Shown: positions 1 to 5,631 of the stretch, piece after piece
Numbering within the stretch: position 1 is the stretch's first letter
How the letters are laid out: each line of letters opens with the position of its first letter
Assembly: GCA_030654635.1 (NCBI GenBank)
Contig: JAURXE010000154.1
Location: 1-5,701 of the forward strand
DNA from: Pseudomonas sp.
GTDB taxonomy: Bacteria; Pseudomonadota; Gammaproteobacteria; Pseudomonadales; Pseudomonadaceae
Length of the DNA: 5,701 bases
Direction of reading: 5' to 3'
Program-made: the position numbers and the translations under genes
Notes under the pieces: generated by a model
Databases searched by the model: none
What the model was told of the DNA's origin: nothing
The model's input: only the letters and a program-made list of their open reading frames with translations

Positions 1-575
1 ATGGCATCGCTGACCTGCAGGTTGGCGGGGTTCCAGGCTTGGGCAAAGACCGCCTGATCAAACCAGAACCAGCCAATCACGCTTAAGCCCGCCACCGGAA
101 TGATGACTCCCCAGACGGTGATGGAGCCGAGTTTGCCGGTAATGTTCGGGCCGCCGAAGTTGGCCAGGGTGGTCAGCCAGATCAGTCCGGCGGTGCCGAT
201 AAATAGCGGAATAGCGCCACTGCCCAGCCAGGGAAAAAACGGGGTCAGATAGCCGACAGCGGAGATGCCGATGGCGACGTTGCCGATCACGAGGGAACGA
301 AAGTACAGATACGAGCAGAGAAAAAACGCCGACTTGCCATGCGCTTCTTCGGTGTAAGCCGACATGCCGCCTGCGCGCGGGCAATAGATGCCGCATTGGG
401 CAAAACTGTAGGCAATTGCCATGGAGCCGATGGCGGTGACTATCCAGGACAACAAGGAAACGGCGCCGATTTGCGCCATGCTCGAGGGCAACATGATGAT
501 GCCCGAACCCATCATATTCACGGCGACCAAGGTGGTCAGACCGACCAAACTCATTTTCTTGTTGCTGTCGGCCAT
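1..575 (-). CDS. potE: PotE-type putrescine/ornithine antiporter, N-terminal 191 codons (runs off left edge)
   Basis: This is an inner-membrane APC-superfamily carrier that probably exchanges putrescine and ornithine or takes up putrescine. The frame is open from the ATG at 575 to the window edge with no stop, giving 191 complete codons of an expected ~440. The protein starts MADSNKKMSLVGL. It shows the glycine-rich first helix NMMGSGI (20-26), then hydrophobic stretches near 11-30, 38-60, 85-110, 118-138 and 150-172. From memory it aligns without gaps through most of its length to E. coli PotE, most strikingly at SITVWGVIIPVAGL and GWFWF. The Cys matching E. coli Cys62 and the Glu matching Glu77 are kept (here C61, E76), while the next residue is Glu where E. 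coli has Tyr78. AGGA at 583-586, 7 nt upstream, supports the start. It follows arcC by 76 bp on the same strand, so read-through from arc is plausible. A related diamine or cadaverine/lysine exchanger cannot be excluded from half a protein. Confidence 0.88.
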   Translation of the reverse strand, partial: MADSNKKMSLVGLTTLVAVNMMGSGIIMLPSSMAQIGAVSLLSWIVTAIGSMAIAYSFAQCGIYCPRAGGMSAYTEEAHGKSAFFLCSYLYFRSLVIGNVAIGISAVGYLTPFFPWLGSGAIPLFIGTAGLIWLTTLANFGGPNITGKLGSITVWGVIIPVAGLSVIGWFWFDQAVFAQAWNPANLQVSDA

Positions 576-610
576 GGCGGATTCCTGAACCGGGGAATGT
601 CGAACGTAGG

Positions 611-624
611 GGGGCAGTAGCCCC
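611..624 (-). other. short GC hairpin between arcC and the potE-like gene
   Basis: GGGGC (611-615) pairs with GCCCC (620-624) around the 4-nt loop AGTA. On the transcribed strand no run of T follows, so this is not a convincing intrinsic terminator. It lies 27 nt past the arcC stop and 36 nt before the potE SD. It might act as a weak attenuator or mRNA end stabiliser, or be incidental in GC-rich DNA. The rest of the 76-bp gap shows no promoter I would defend. Confidence 0.3.
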
Positions 625-651
625 GCCCACGCCTTGAGCCTTACCTGTGGA

Positions 652-1578
652 TTAACGGTAGCTAATACCGGGTTGCGCCGTGCTGATGCGAGTGCCGGCA
701 GTGCCCTGGACTATGGCTTCGATGTCGGCCAGTGAGCCGATGACCGCGACCTTGCCGGTGTTGCGGGCGAACTCGCAAGCAGCCTGGACTTTAGGGCCCA
801 TGGAGCCTGCGGCAAAGCCGAGTTTGTCCAGCTCGTCGGGGTGGGCACAGTGCACGGATTTCTGCGTTGGCTGGCCCCAGTCGATAAACACCGCGTTAAC
901 GTCGGTGGCAATAATCAGCAGGTCGGCTTCCAGTTGCTCGGCCAGTAGCGCGGTGCAGAGGTCTTTGTCGATCACTGCCTCGACGCCCTGTAATTTGCCG
1001 TCTTTATACATAGTCGGAATGCCACCGCCACCGGCGCAAATTACCACGGTGCCTTTGTCCAGCAGCCACTTGATCGGGCGAATTTCAAAAATCTGCTTGG
1101 GTCTTGGGCTGGCGACCACGCGGCGGAACTTGTCGCCATCGGCGGCGATGCTCCAGCCTTTTTCGCTGGCCAAACGGTCTGCGTCTTCCTTGCTGTACAC
1201 CGGGCCAATTGGCTTGCTTGGCTTCAGGAAAGCCGGATCAGCCGGATCGACTTCGACCTGGGTGAGCAGGGTGGCGAACGGCACTTCGAACGGCAGCAGG
1301 TTGCCCAGTTCCTGTTCGATCATGTAGCCGATCATGCCTTCGGTTTCGGCGCCGAGCACATCCAGCGGATAGGGATTGACCGAAGTGTAGGCGGCGGCTT
1401 GCAGGGCCAGTAGGCCGACCTGCGGGCCATTACCGTGGGCGATCACCATCTGGTTGCCAGGGGTGATTTTGGCGATCTGCTCGGTGGCGATGCGCACATT
1501 CAGGCGTTGGTTTTCAGCGGTCATGGGTTCGCCACGACGCAACAGAGCGTTGCCACCAAGGGCGACGACGATACGCAT
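652..1578 (-). CDS. arcC: carbamate kinase (ArcC)
   Basis: Cytoplasmic carbamate kinase (EC 2.7.2.2), the last ADI step: carbamoyl phosphate + ADP gives ATP, with carbamate decaying to CO2 and ammonia. The protein is 308 aa, normal for the family. Amino acid kinase fold signatures run in order: VALGGNALL (5-13, phosphate-binding loop), HGNGPQVG (48-55), the PIGPVYS stretch (123-129) of the carbamate-kinase insertion, [12 protein letters not shown] (152-163), CAGGGGIP (181-188), [14 protein letters not shown] (203-216), IIATDV (222-227) and [10 protein letters not shown] (258-267), whose lysine is typical of the active site. These distinguish it from glutamate-5-kinase and aspartokinase. The ATG at 1578 is preceded by AAGGAG at 1587-1592 with 8-nt spacing. 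The gene ends in TAA. It is separated from arcB by a repeat-filled spacer, so its mRNA level may differ from arcAB. No sign of damage. Confidence 0.97.
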   Translation of the reverse strand: MRIVVALGGNALLRRGEPMTAENQRLNVRIATEQIAKITPGNQMVIAHGNGPQVGLLALQAAAYTSVNPYPLDVLGAETEGMIGYMIEQELGNLLPFEVPFATLLTQVEVDPADPAFLKPSKPIGPVYSKEDADRLASEKGWSIAADGDKFRRVVASPRPKQIFEIRPIKWLLDKGTVVICAGGGGIPTMYKDGKLQGVEAVIDKDLCTALLAEQLEADLLIIATDVNAVFIDWGQPTQKSVHCAHPDELDKLGFAAGSMGPKVQAACEFARNTGKVAVIGSLADIEAIVQGTAGTRISTAQPGISYR

Positions 1579-1586
1579 ATTCAGTG

Positions 1587-1592
1587 CTCCTT
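1587..1592 (-). promoter_or_regulatory. arcC ribosome binding site
   Basis: AAGGAG on the minus strand, 8 nt before the arcC ATG. It lies just outside the intergenic repeat, so the repeat does not supply or disrupt it. It fixes the chosen start. Confidence 0.8.
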
Positions 1593-1600
1593 AAAGGCTC

Positions 1601-1718
1601 GTAGGTTGGGCTGCGTGTAGCAAGTGGGGTGGGCCTCAACCCACCGGCTTGTGGTTCATGGGTGGTTCTGCCCATGCCTGCGCAGCGCAACCCTGTGGTG
1701 GGCTGAAGCCCACCCTAC
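1601..1718. repeat. 118-bp intergenic repeat/MITE-like element with inverted termini in the arcB-arcC spacer
   Basis: The ends are an imperfect inverted repeat: GTAGGTTGGGCT at 1601-1612 and AGCCCACCCTAC at 1707-1718, matching at 11 of 12 positions. A second complementary pair lies inside: 1604-1615 with 1681-1692, also 11 of 12. Three hairpins sit within it: GGTGGG/CCCACC at 1628-1633/1640-1645, CATGGG/CCCATG at 1657-1662/1671-1676, and GGTGGGCT/AGCCCACC at 1697-1704/1707-1714. The first and third share the same 6-base arms, so they look like copies of one palindromic unit. The 'GTAGGGTGGGCTTCAGCCCACC' type is, from memory, common between genes in several Pseudomonas genomes. There is no coding frame, so if mobile it must depend on proteins encoded elsewhere. 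It fills nearly the whole spacer, 12 nt after the arcB stop and 22 nt before the arcC ATG. Confidence 0.75.
1697..1714 (-). other. strong stem-loop just downstream of arcB
   Basis: On the mRNA strand this reads GGTGGGCTTCAGCCCACC: a 7-bp perfect stem closed by C-G around a UUCA loop. It begins 16 nt after the arcB stop. No U-tract follows, so termination is unlikely. As a 3' barrier to exonucleases it could stabilise arcAB transcripts relative to arcC. It is part of the intergenic repeat. Confidence 0.6.
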
Positions 1719-1730
1719 AGAGCGGCGTGA

Positions 1731-2741
1731 TTAAAGGTCGGCGAGAGTCGAAACCAGAATCGCCTTGATGGTGTGCATGCGGTTTTCCGCTTGCTCGAAG
1801 GCGATGTTGGCCGGCGACTCAAACACCTCTTCGGTCACTTCGACACCGTTGGCCAGGTGCGGATAGCGTGCGGCGATGTCTTTGCCGACCTTGGTGTCGC
1901 TGTTGTGAAAAGCCGGCAGGCAGTGCATGAATTTCACCCGTGGATTGCCGGCGGCTTTCATCATTTTTGCGTTGACTTGATAGGGCAGCAGTTGGGCAAT
2001 GCGTTCGTCCCAGGCGGCGGCCGGCTCACCCATGGAGACCCAGATGTCGGTGTGGATAAAGTCGACGCCTTTAACGGCGTCCTCGGGGCTCTCGGTGAGG
2101 GTGATGCGTGCGCCACTTTCTTCAGCGAAGCCACGGCACTGGGCAATAAACTCTTCGCTTGGCCACAAGGCTTTTGGCGCGCCGATGCGCACGTCCATGC
2201 CGAGCTTGGCGCCAATCATCAGCAGCGAGTTACCCATGTTGTAACGGGCATCGCCCAAGTAGGCGTAGCTGATGTCGTGCAGGGGTTTATCGCTGTGCTC
2301 ACGCATGGTCAGCACGTCGGCAATCATCTGGGTCGGGTGAAACTCGGCAGTCAGGCCGTTGAATACCGGCACGCCGGCATATTTGGCCAGCTCTTCGACT
2401 ATCTCCTGACCAAAGCCCCGGTACTCGATGGCGTCGAACATGCGGCCGAGCACGCGGGCGGTGTCTTTCATGCTTTCTTTGTGGCCGATTTGCGAGGAAT
2501 TCGGGTCGATATAGGTGACGTTGGCGCCTTGGTCATAGGCCGCCACTTCGAAGGCGCAACGGGTGCGGGTCGAGGTTTTTTCGAAGATCAGCGCGATGTT
2601 TTTGCCTTTCAGGTGTTGCTGCTCGGTGCCGGTGTACTTGGCTCGTTTGAGGTCGCGCGACAGGTCCAGCAGAAACTTCAGCTCACGGGTGGTGTGGTGC
2701 ATCAGGCTGAGCAGATTACGGTTGTGCATATTGAAAGCCAT
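1731..2741 (-). CDS. arcB: catabolic ornithine carbamoyltransferase (ArcB)
   Basis: Cytoplasmic ornithine carbamoyltransferase (EC 2.1.3.3), here working in the catabolic direction: citrulline + phosphate gives ornithine + carbamoyl phosphate for ArcC. The protein is 336 aa, the usual length for catabolic enzymes. The carbamoyl-phosphate domain carries the STRTR loop (57-61), the [12 protein letters not shown] segment (83-94) and HPTQ (135-138). The ornithine domain carries DIWVSMGE (232-239) and HCLPAFH (273-279). Glu106 (105 without Met), in FDAIEYRGF, corresponds as I recall to the glutamate tied to strong carbamoyl-phosphate cooperativity in P. aeruginosa ArcB, where anabolic enzymes such as E. 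coli ArgI have Gln. This agrees with position in an arc operon. AGAGGA at 2750-2755 (8-nt spacing) supports the ATG. The stop is TAA. The family member known from P. aeruginosa is a dodecamer; assembly cannot be judged here. Confidence 0.97.
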   Translation of the reverse strand: MAFNMHNRNLLSLMHHTTRELKFLLDLSRDLKRAKYTGTEQQHLKGKNIALIFEKTSTRTRCAFEVAAYDQGANVTYIDPNSSQIGHKESMKDTARVLGRMFDAIEYRGFGQEIVEELAKYAGVPVFNGLTAEFHPTQMIADVLTMREHSDKPLHDISYAYLGDARYNMGNSLLMIGAKLGMDVRIGAPKALWPSEEFIAQCRGFAEESGARITLTESPEDAVKGVDFIHTDIWVSMGEPAAAWDERIAQLLPYQVNAKMMKAAGNPRVKFMHCLPAFHNSDTKVGKDIAARYPHLANGVEVTEEVFESPANIAFEQAENRMHTIKAILVSTLADL

Positions 2742-2803
2742 GATGGATTTCCTCTTGAGAAATTAAAGTCTTAGCGCCGGCACTGCATAAGCTTCGGCGT
2801 GAT

Positions 2804-2827
2804 CGGCGGTCCGGATAAGGACCGCCG
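2804..2827 (-). other. 9-bp perfect stem-loop in the arcA-arcB spacer
   Basis: CGGCGGTCC (2804-2812) pairs perfectly with GGACCGCCG (2819-2827) around a 6-nt loop. It starts 8 nt after the arcA stop. On the minus strand the following bases are not T-rich, so it is not a standard intrinsic terminator within an operon that must continue. A role as an mRNA processing boundary or 3' stabiliser for arcA message is likely. In P. aeruginosa the arcDABC message is known to be processed into shorter stable species. A weaker 5-bp pair (2775-2779/2795-2799) lies closer to arcB. Confidence 0.7.
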
Positions 2828-2835
2828 CGGATTAC

Positions 2836-4086
2836 TTAATAGTCGATCGGGTCGCGGATGATCGGGCAGGTCATGCAGTGGCCGCCGCCGCGACCGCGGC
2901 CCAGCTCGCCGGCGCTGATGGTGATGACTTCCACTCCAGCTTTGCGCAGCAGGGTGTTGGTGTAGGTGTTGCGGTCGTAGCCGACCACCACGCCGGGAGA
3001 CAGGCAGACCACGTTGTTGCCGTCGTCCCACTGCTCGCGCTCGGCTTCATAGCTGTCGCCACCGGTTTGCACCACGCGCAGCTTCTTCAGGTTGAGCGAT
3101 TCGGCCACCACGTCGAGGAAGGGTTTTGGCTCGCGGCGGATGTCCATGCCGCCGGGACGGCTCTCATCCGGGCGAATGCTGAAGGCGACAATCTGACTGA
3201 CCACCGATGGGAAGATGGTCACCAAGTCGCGGTCGCAGAAGCTGAACACGGTGTCCAAGTGCATGGCCGCCCGCGATTTCGGCAGGCCCGCGACTATTAC
3301 CCGTTGCACTGCGCCGGCTTTGAACAGCGATTGCGCCAGCTGACCGATGGCCTGGTGCGAGGTGCGCTCGCCCATGCCGATCAGTACCACGCCGTTGCCG
3401 ATGGGCATCACGTCGCCGCCTTCCAACGTAGCGGCACCGTGGTCCAGATCCGGGTCGCCGTACCAGACCTGGAAGTCGGCATTGACGAAGTCTGGGTGGA
3501 ATTTGTAGATCGCCGTCATCAACAGAGTTTCCTGGCGGCGCGCCGGCCAGTACATCGGGCTGAGCACCACGCCGCCGTAGATCCAGCAGCTGTTGTCACG
3601 GGTGAACTGGGTGTTTGGCAACGGCGGCAAGATAAAGCTGGATTCGCCAAGGAACTCGCTGAACATCTTGGCGATGTCGCTGCCGCCGCTGGCACTGAGG
3701 TCTGCGTTGGACACGCCGCCAATCAGGTATTCGGCCAGCTTGCGCGGCTCCTGGCCTTCCAGCCAGCTGCGCAGTTCGTGATGCAAGCCGACACCAACCT
3801 GATTGACCGAGGTTTTGCGGTCCAGAATCCACTTCAGGGCTTCGGGGATCTGCACCACGTCGGTGAGCAGGTTGTGCATCTCGACCACTTCAATATTGCG
3901 GTCGCGCATCTTGGTGACGAAGTCGAAGTGGTCACGCTTGGCCTGATTGACCCAGATGACGTCGTCGAACAGCAATTCATCGCAGTTGTTTGGCGTCAGG
4001 CGCAGGTGGGCGAGGCCGGGCGAGCAGACCATCACTTTATGCAGTTTGCCTGCTTCGGAATGGACGCCGAGTTTCTGTTTGGACAT
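2836..4086 (-). CDS. arcA: arginine deiminase (ArcA)
   Basis: Cytoplasmic arginine deiminase (EC 3.5.3.6), first step of the pathway: L-arginine + water gives L-citrulline + ammonia. The protein is 416 aa, two residues shorter than the P. aeruginosa enzyme as I remember it. All catalytic residues of the guanidino-modifying (pentein-fold) family are present: Asp164 in FTRDN, Glu222 in LEGGD, His276 and Asp278 in MHLD, and the nucleophile Cys404 in GGGHCMTCP near the C-terminus. These are offset by two from the D166/E224/H278/D280/C406 numbering of the P. aeruginosa protein. The central helical region between about residues 75 and 150 matches the bacterial ADI insertion. The start is fixed by AAGGAG at 4094-4099, 7 nt upstream, and by only 16 bp separating it from arcD. 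It ends in TAA. I see no signal peptide and no defect. Confidence 0.98.
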   Translation of the reverse strand: MSKQKLGVHSEAGKLHKVMVCSPGLAHLRLTPNNCDELLFDDVIWVNQAKRDHFDFVTKMRDRNIEVVEMHNLLTDVVQIPEALKWILDRKTSVNQVGVGLHHELRSWLEGQEPRKLAEYLIGGVSNADLSASGGSDIAKMFSEFLGESSFILPPLPNTQFTRDNSCWIYGGVVLSPMYWPARRQETLLMTAIYKFHPDFVNADFQVWYGDPDLDHGAATLEGGDVMPIGNGVVLIGMGERTSHQAIGQLAQSLFKAGAVQRVIVAGLPKSRAAMHLDTVFSFCDRDLVTIFPSVVSQIVAFSIRPDESRPGGMDIRREPKPFLDVVAESLNLKKLRVVQTGGDSYEAEREQWDDGNNVVCLSPGVVVGYDRNTYTNTLLRKAGVEVITISAGELGRGRGGGHCMTCPIIRDPIDY

Positions 4087-4093
4087 TGTCGAA

Positions 4094-4099
4094 CTCCTT
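4094..4099 (-). promoter_or_regulatory. arcA ribosome binding site
   Basis: AAGGAG (GAAGGAG counting 4100), 7 nt before the arcA ATG and within the 16-bp arcD-arcA gap. It is among the best SD matches in the operon, in keeping with arcA normally being highly expressed. The gap is too small for a separate promoter. Confidence 0.85.
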
Positions 4100-4102
4100 C
4101 TC

Positions 4103-5530
4103 TTAAAGACTTAGGAAACCAGCGTAGAGACCGTAGGCGGCGACGCCGGCACCGATCAGTACACCCAGGAAAATCAGTTTTTCCACCCCGGTAAATACTT
4201 GCTGACCCAGCTCGCGTTTGGCCTTGGCGAACAGGATGGCGCCTGGGGCATAGAGCAGCGCCGACAGCAGCAAGTACTGCACGCCCGCCGCATACACCAG
4301 CCACACGGCATACACGGTCGAGATCAGGGCGATCAGCAGGTCCTTGTTACGTTGACCGGCATCGTTCTCATAGGTTTCACCGCGCACAGCCAGCAGCACG
4401 GCATAGGCGCTGGACCAGAAGTACGGCACCAGAATCATCGAGGTGGCCAGGTACAGCAGCTTCAGGTAGGTGGCATCGTTGAACAGGGTGATGATCAGGA
4501 ACAGCTGGATCAGGCCGTTGGACAGCCACAGCGCATTGACTGGCACCTTGTTGACGTTTTCCTTGCGCAGGAACTCCGGCATGGTGTGGTCGCTGGCGCT
4601 GGCAAACAGGATTTCGGCGCACAGCAGGGTCCAGGACAGCAGGGCTCCAGCTAGGGAAACGATCAGGCCGATGCTGATCAGCATGGCGCCCCACGGGCCA
4701 ACTACATGCTCCAGTACGGCTGCCATCGAGGGGTTCTTCAGGCCGGCCAGCTGGGCTTGGGCGAGGATGCCCTGCGACAGCAGATTGACCAGCACCAACA
4801 GCAGCAGTACGCCGATAAAGCCGGCTACCGTGGCCTTTCCCACATCGGAGCGTTTCTCGGCGCGGGCAGAAAAGATGCTTGCACCTTCGATGCCGATAAA
4901 TACCCAGACGGTGACCAGCATCATGTTACGCGCCTGATCCATCACGCTGCCCAGTTCGGGGTTGCTGGCGCCCCAGAAGTCGGCGGTATAGACATCCATC
5001 TTGAAGGCGATGGCGGCCAGCACGATAAACAGGGCCAGCGGCACCATCTTGGCGATGGTGGTCACGGTGTTGATAAAGGCCGCTTCATGGATGCCACGCA
5101 GCACCAGAAAGTGCAGCAACCACAGCACCACGGAGGCGCCGATGATGGCGGCCAGGGTGTTGCCCTCACCGAACACCGGGAAGAAGTAACCGAGCGTGGA
5201 GAACAGCAGGACCATATAGCTGACGTTGCCAATCCATGCGCTGATCCAGTAGCCCCAGGCTGAAGAGAAGCCCATATAGTCGCCAAAACCCGCTTTGGCA
5301 TAGACATACACGCCGCCGTCCAGTTGCGGTTTACGGTTAGCCAGGGTCTGGAACACGAAGGCCAGGGTCAGCATGCCCACCCCGGTGATCAGCCAGCCGA
5401 TCAGAGTGGCACCGGCACTGGCGCTGGCGGCGATGTTTTGCGGCAAGGAGAAGATCCCGCCACCGACCATCGAGCCAACCACCAGGGCAATTAGCGCCCC
5501 CAGTTTGAGTTTTTGTGTCGAGTCCGTCAT
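4103..5530 (-). CDS. arcD: arginine/ornithine antiporter (ArcD)
   Basis: Inner-membrane APC-superfamily antiporter that brings arginine in and sends ornithine out, an exchange needing no net energy and therefore suited to arginine fermentation. The protein is 475 aa, close to the ~480 of P. aeruginosa ArcD, and very hydrophobic with about 12-13 predicted membrane segments judged by eye. The glycine-rich helix 1 motif [12 protein letters not shown] (19-30) is the APC substrate-binding break. [20 protein letters not shown] (69-88) and [26 protein letters not shown] (in two parts, 209-222 and 223-234) are typical of the basic amino acid/polyamine antiporter group. The ATG at 5530 has AAGGGAG at 5538-5544. 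It is the first gene of the operon, and its TAA stop lies 16 bp before arcA. Specificity is assigned mainly from context; a lysine or agmatine exchanger has a similar sequence, but the arcDABC order makes ArcD the best call. Confidence 0.96.
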   Translation of the reverse strand: MTDSTQKLKLGALIALVVGSMVGGGIFSLPQNIAASASAGATLIGWLITGVGMLTLAFVFQTLANRKPQLDGGVYVYAKAGFGDYMGFSSAWGYWISAWIGNVSYMVLLFSTLGYFFPVFGEGNTLAAIIGASVVLWLLHFLVLRGIHEAAFINTVTTIAKMVPLALFIVLAAIAFKMDVYTADFWGASNPELGSVMDQARNMMLVTVWVFIGIEGASIFSARAEKRSDVGKATVAGFIGVLLLLVLVNLLSQGILAQAQLAGLKNPSMAAVLEHVVGPWGAMLISIGLIVSLAGALLSWTLLCAEILFASASDHTMPEFLRKENVNKVPVNALWLSNGLIQLFLIITLFNDATYLKLLYLATSMILVPYFWSSAYAVLLAVRGETYENDAGQRNKDLLIALISTVYAVWLVYAAGVQYLLLSALLYAPGAILFAKAKRELGQQVFTGVEKLIFLGVLIGAGVAAYGLYAGFLSL

Positions 5531-5537
5531 GGCGTGT

Positions 5538-5544
5538 CTCCCTT
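5538..5544 (-). promoter_or_regulatory. arcD ribosome binding site overlapped by a palindrome
   Basis: AAGGGAG on the minus strand, 7 nt before the arcD ATG. Its first three bases (5542-5544) also form the end of an 18-nt imperfect palindrome (5542-5559). Folding of the leader, or protein bound there, could therefore affect access to this site. Confidence 0.7.
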
Positions 5545-5559
5545 GATCAATTGGTCAAG
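5542..5559 (-). promoter_or_regulatory. 18-nt imperfect palindrome in the arcD leader
   Basis: CTTGATCAATTGGTCAAG, with arms matching at 8 of 9 positions. It contains FNR-like half-sites (TTGAC and ATCAA on the minus strand), but separated by 6 nt rather than the 4 nt of a standard ANR/FNR box. It lies 48 bp downstream (centre to centre) of the likely ANR box, about where transcription should begin. It could be a second, repressing protein site or a small leader hairpin. Confidence 0.4.
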
Positions 5560-5561
5560 TA

Positions 5562-5567
5562 ACAGTA
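5562..5567 (-). promoter_or_regulatory. possible -10 element of the arc promoter
   Basis: TACTGT on the minus strand, centred 34 bp from the ANR box centre. It matches TATAAT at only 3 of 6 positions, including the first TA and last T. With an activator bound near -41.5 to -43.5, transcription would start around 5555-5557. A poor -10 with no clear -35 fits activator dependence, but the assignment is weak. Confidence 0.35.
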
Positions 5568-5591
5568 GGCGCCTGAACCTGACCGTTGATA

Positions 5592-5605
5592 TTGACCTGG
5601 GTCAA
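5592..5605 (-). promoter_or_regulatory. ANR/FNR-type box upstream of arcD
   Basis: TTGAC-CTGG-GTCAA, two perfectly mirrored half-sites with the standard 4-nt spacing. It matches the consensus TTGAT-N4-ATCAA at 8 of 10 fixed positions. Its near edge is 61 bp upstream of the arcD ATG, leaving room for a -10 and a short leader. ANR is the known oxygen-responsive activator of arcDABC in P. aeruginosa, so induction at low oxygen is the likely control. A further half-site-like ATCAA lies directly next to it on the minus strand (5586-5590). Confidence 0.75.
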
Positions 5606-5631
5606 AGCGTCGCAGGTGCAGGGTTTCAAGG

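Noticed and set aside
58..630. 190-codon minus-strand frame overlapping the potE-like gene
   Set aside because: It is very Arg/His-rich and out of frame with the clear PotE homology in the neighbouring frame, which has its own SD and ATG at 575.
1773..2774. 333-codon open frame on the plus strand opposite arcB
   Set aside because: It is the antisense shadow of an intact arcB, with low-complexity composition and no recognisable motif.
2804..2827. Intrinsic terminator after arcA
   Set aside because: The stem is strong, but no T-run follows on the minus strand, and arcB and arcC must be expressed with arcA. It is kept as a processing or stability hairpin instead.
2878..4194. 438-codon open frame on the plus strand opposite arcA
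   Set aside because: It is antisense to a complete arcA with every catalytic residue. It is rich in His, Ala, Gly and Val as expected from the reverse of biased GC-rich codons, and resembles no family I know.
4199..5263. Plus-strand open frames opposite arcD
   Set aside because: They are Gln/His/Gly-rich reverse-complement shadows of a membrane protein gene, without credible starts or homology.
5505..5520. A-rich Hfq/Crc site at the start of arcD
   Set aside because: Codons 5-9 of arcD are A-rich, but no 8-base window matches AANAANAA. The match is too poor to claim.
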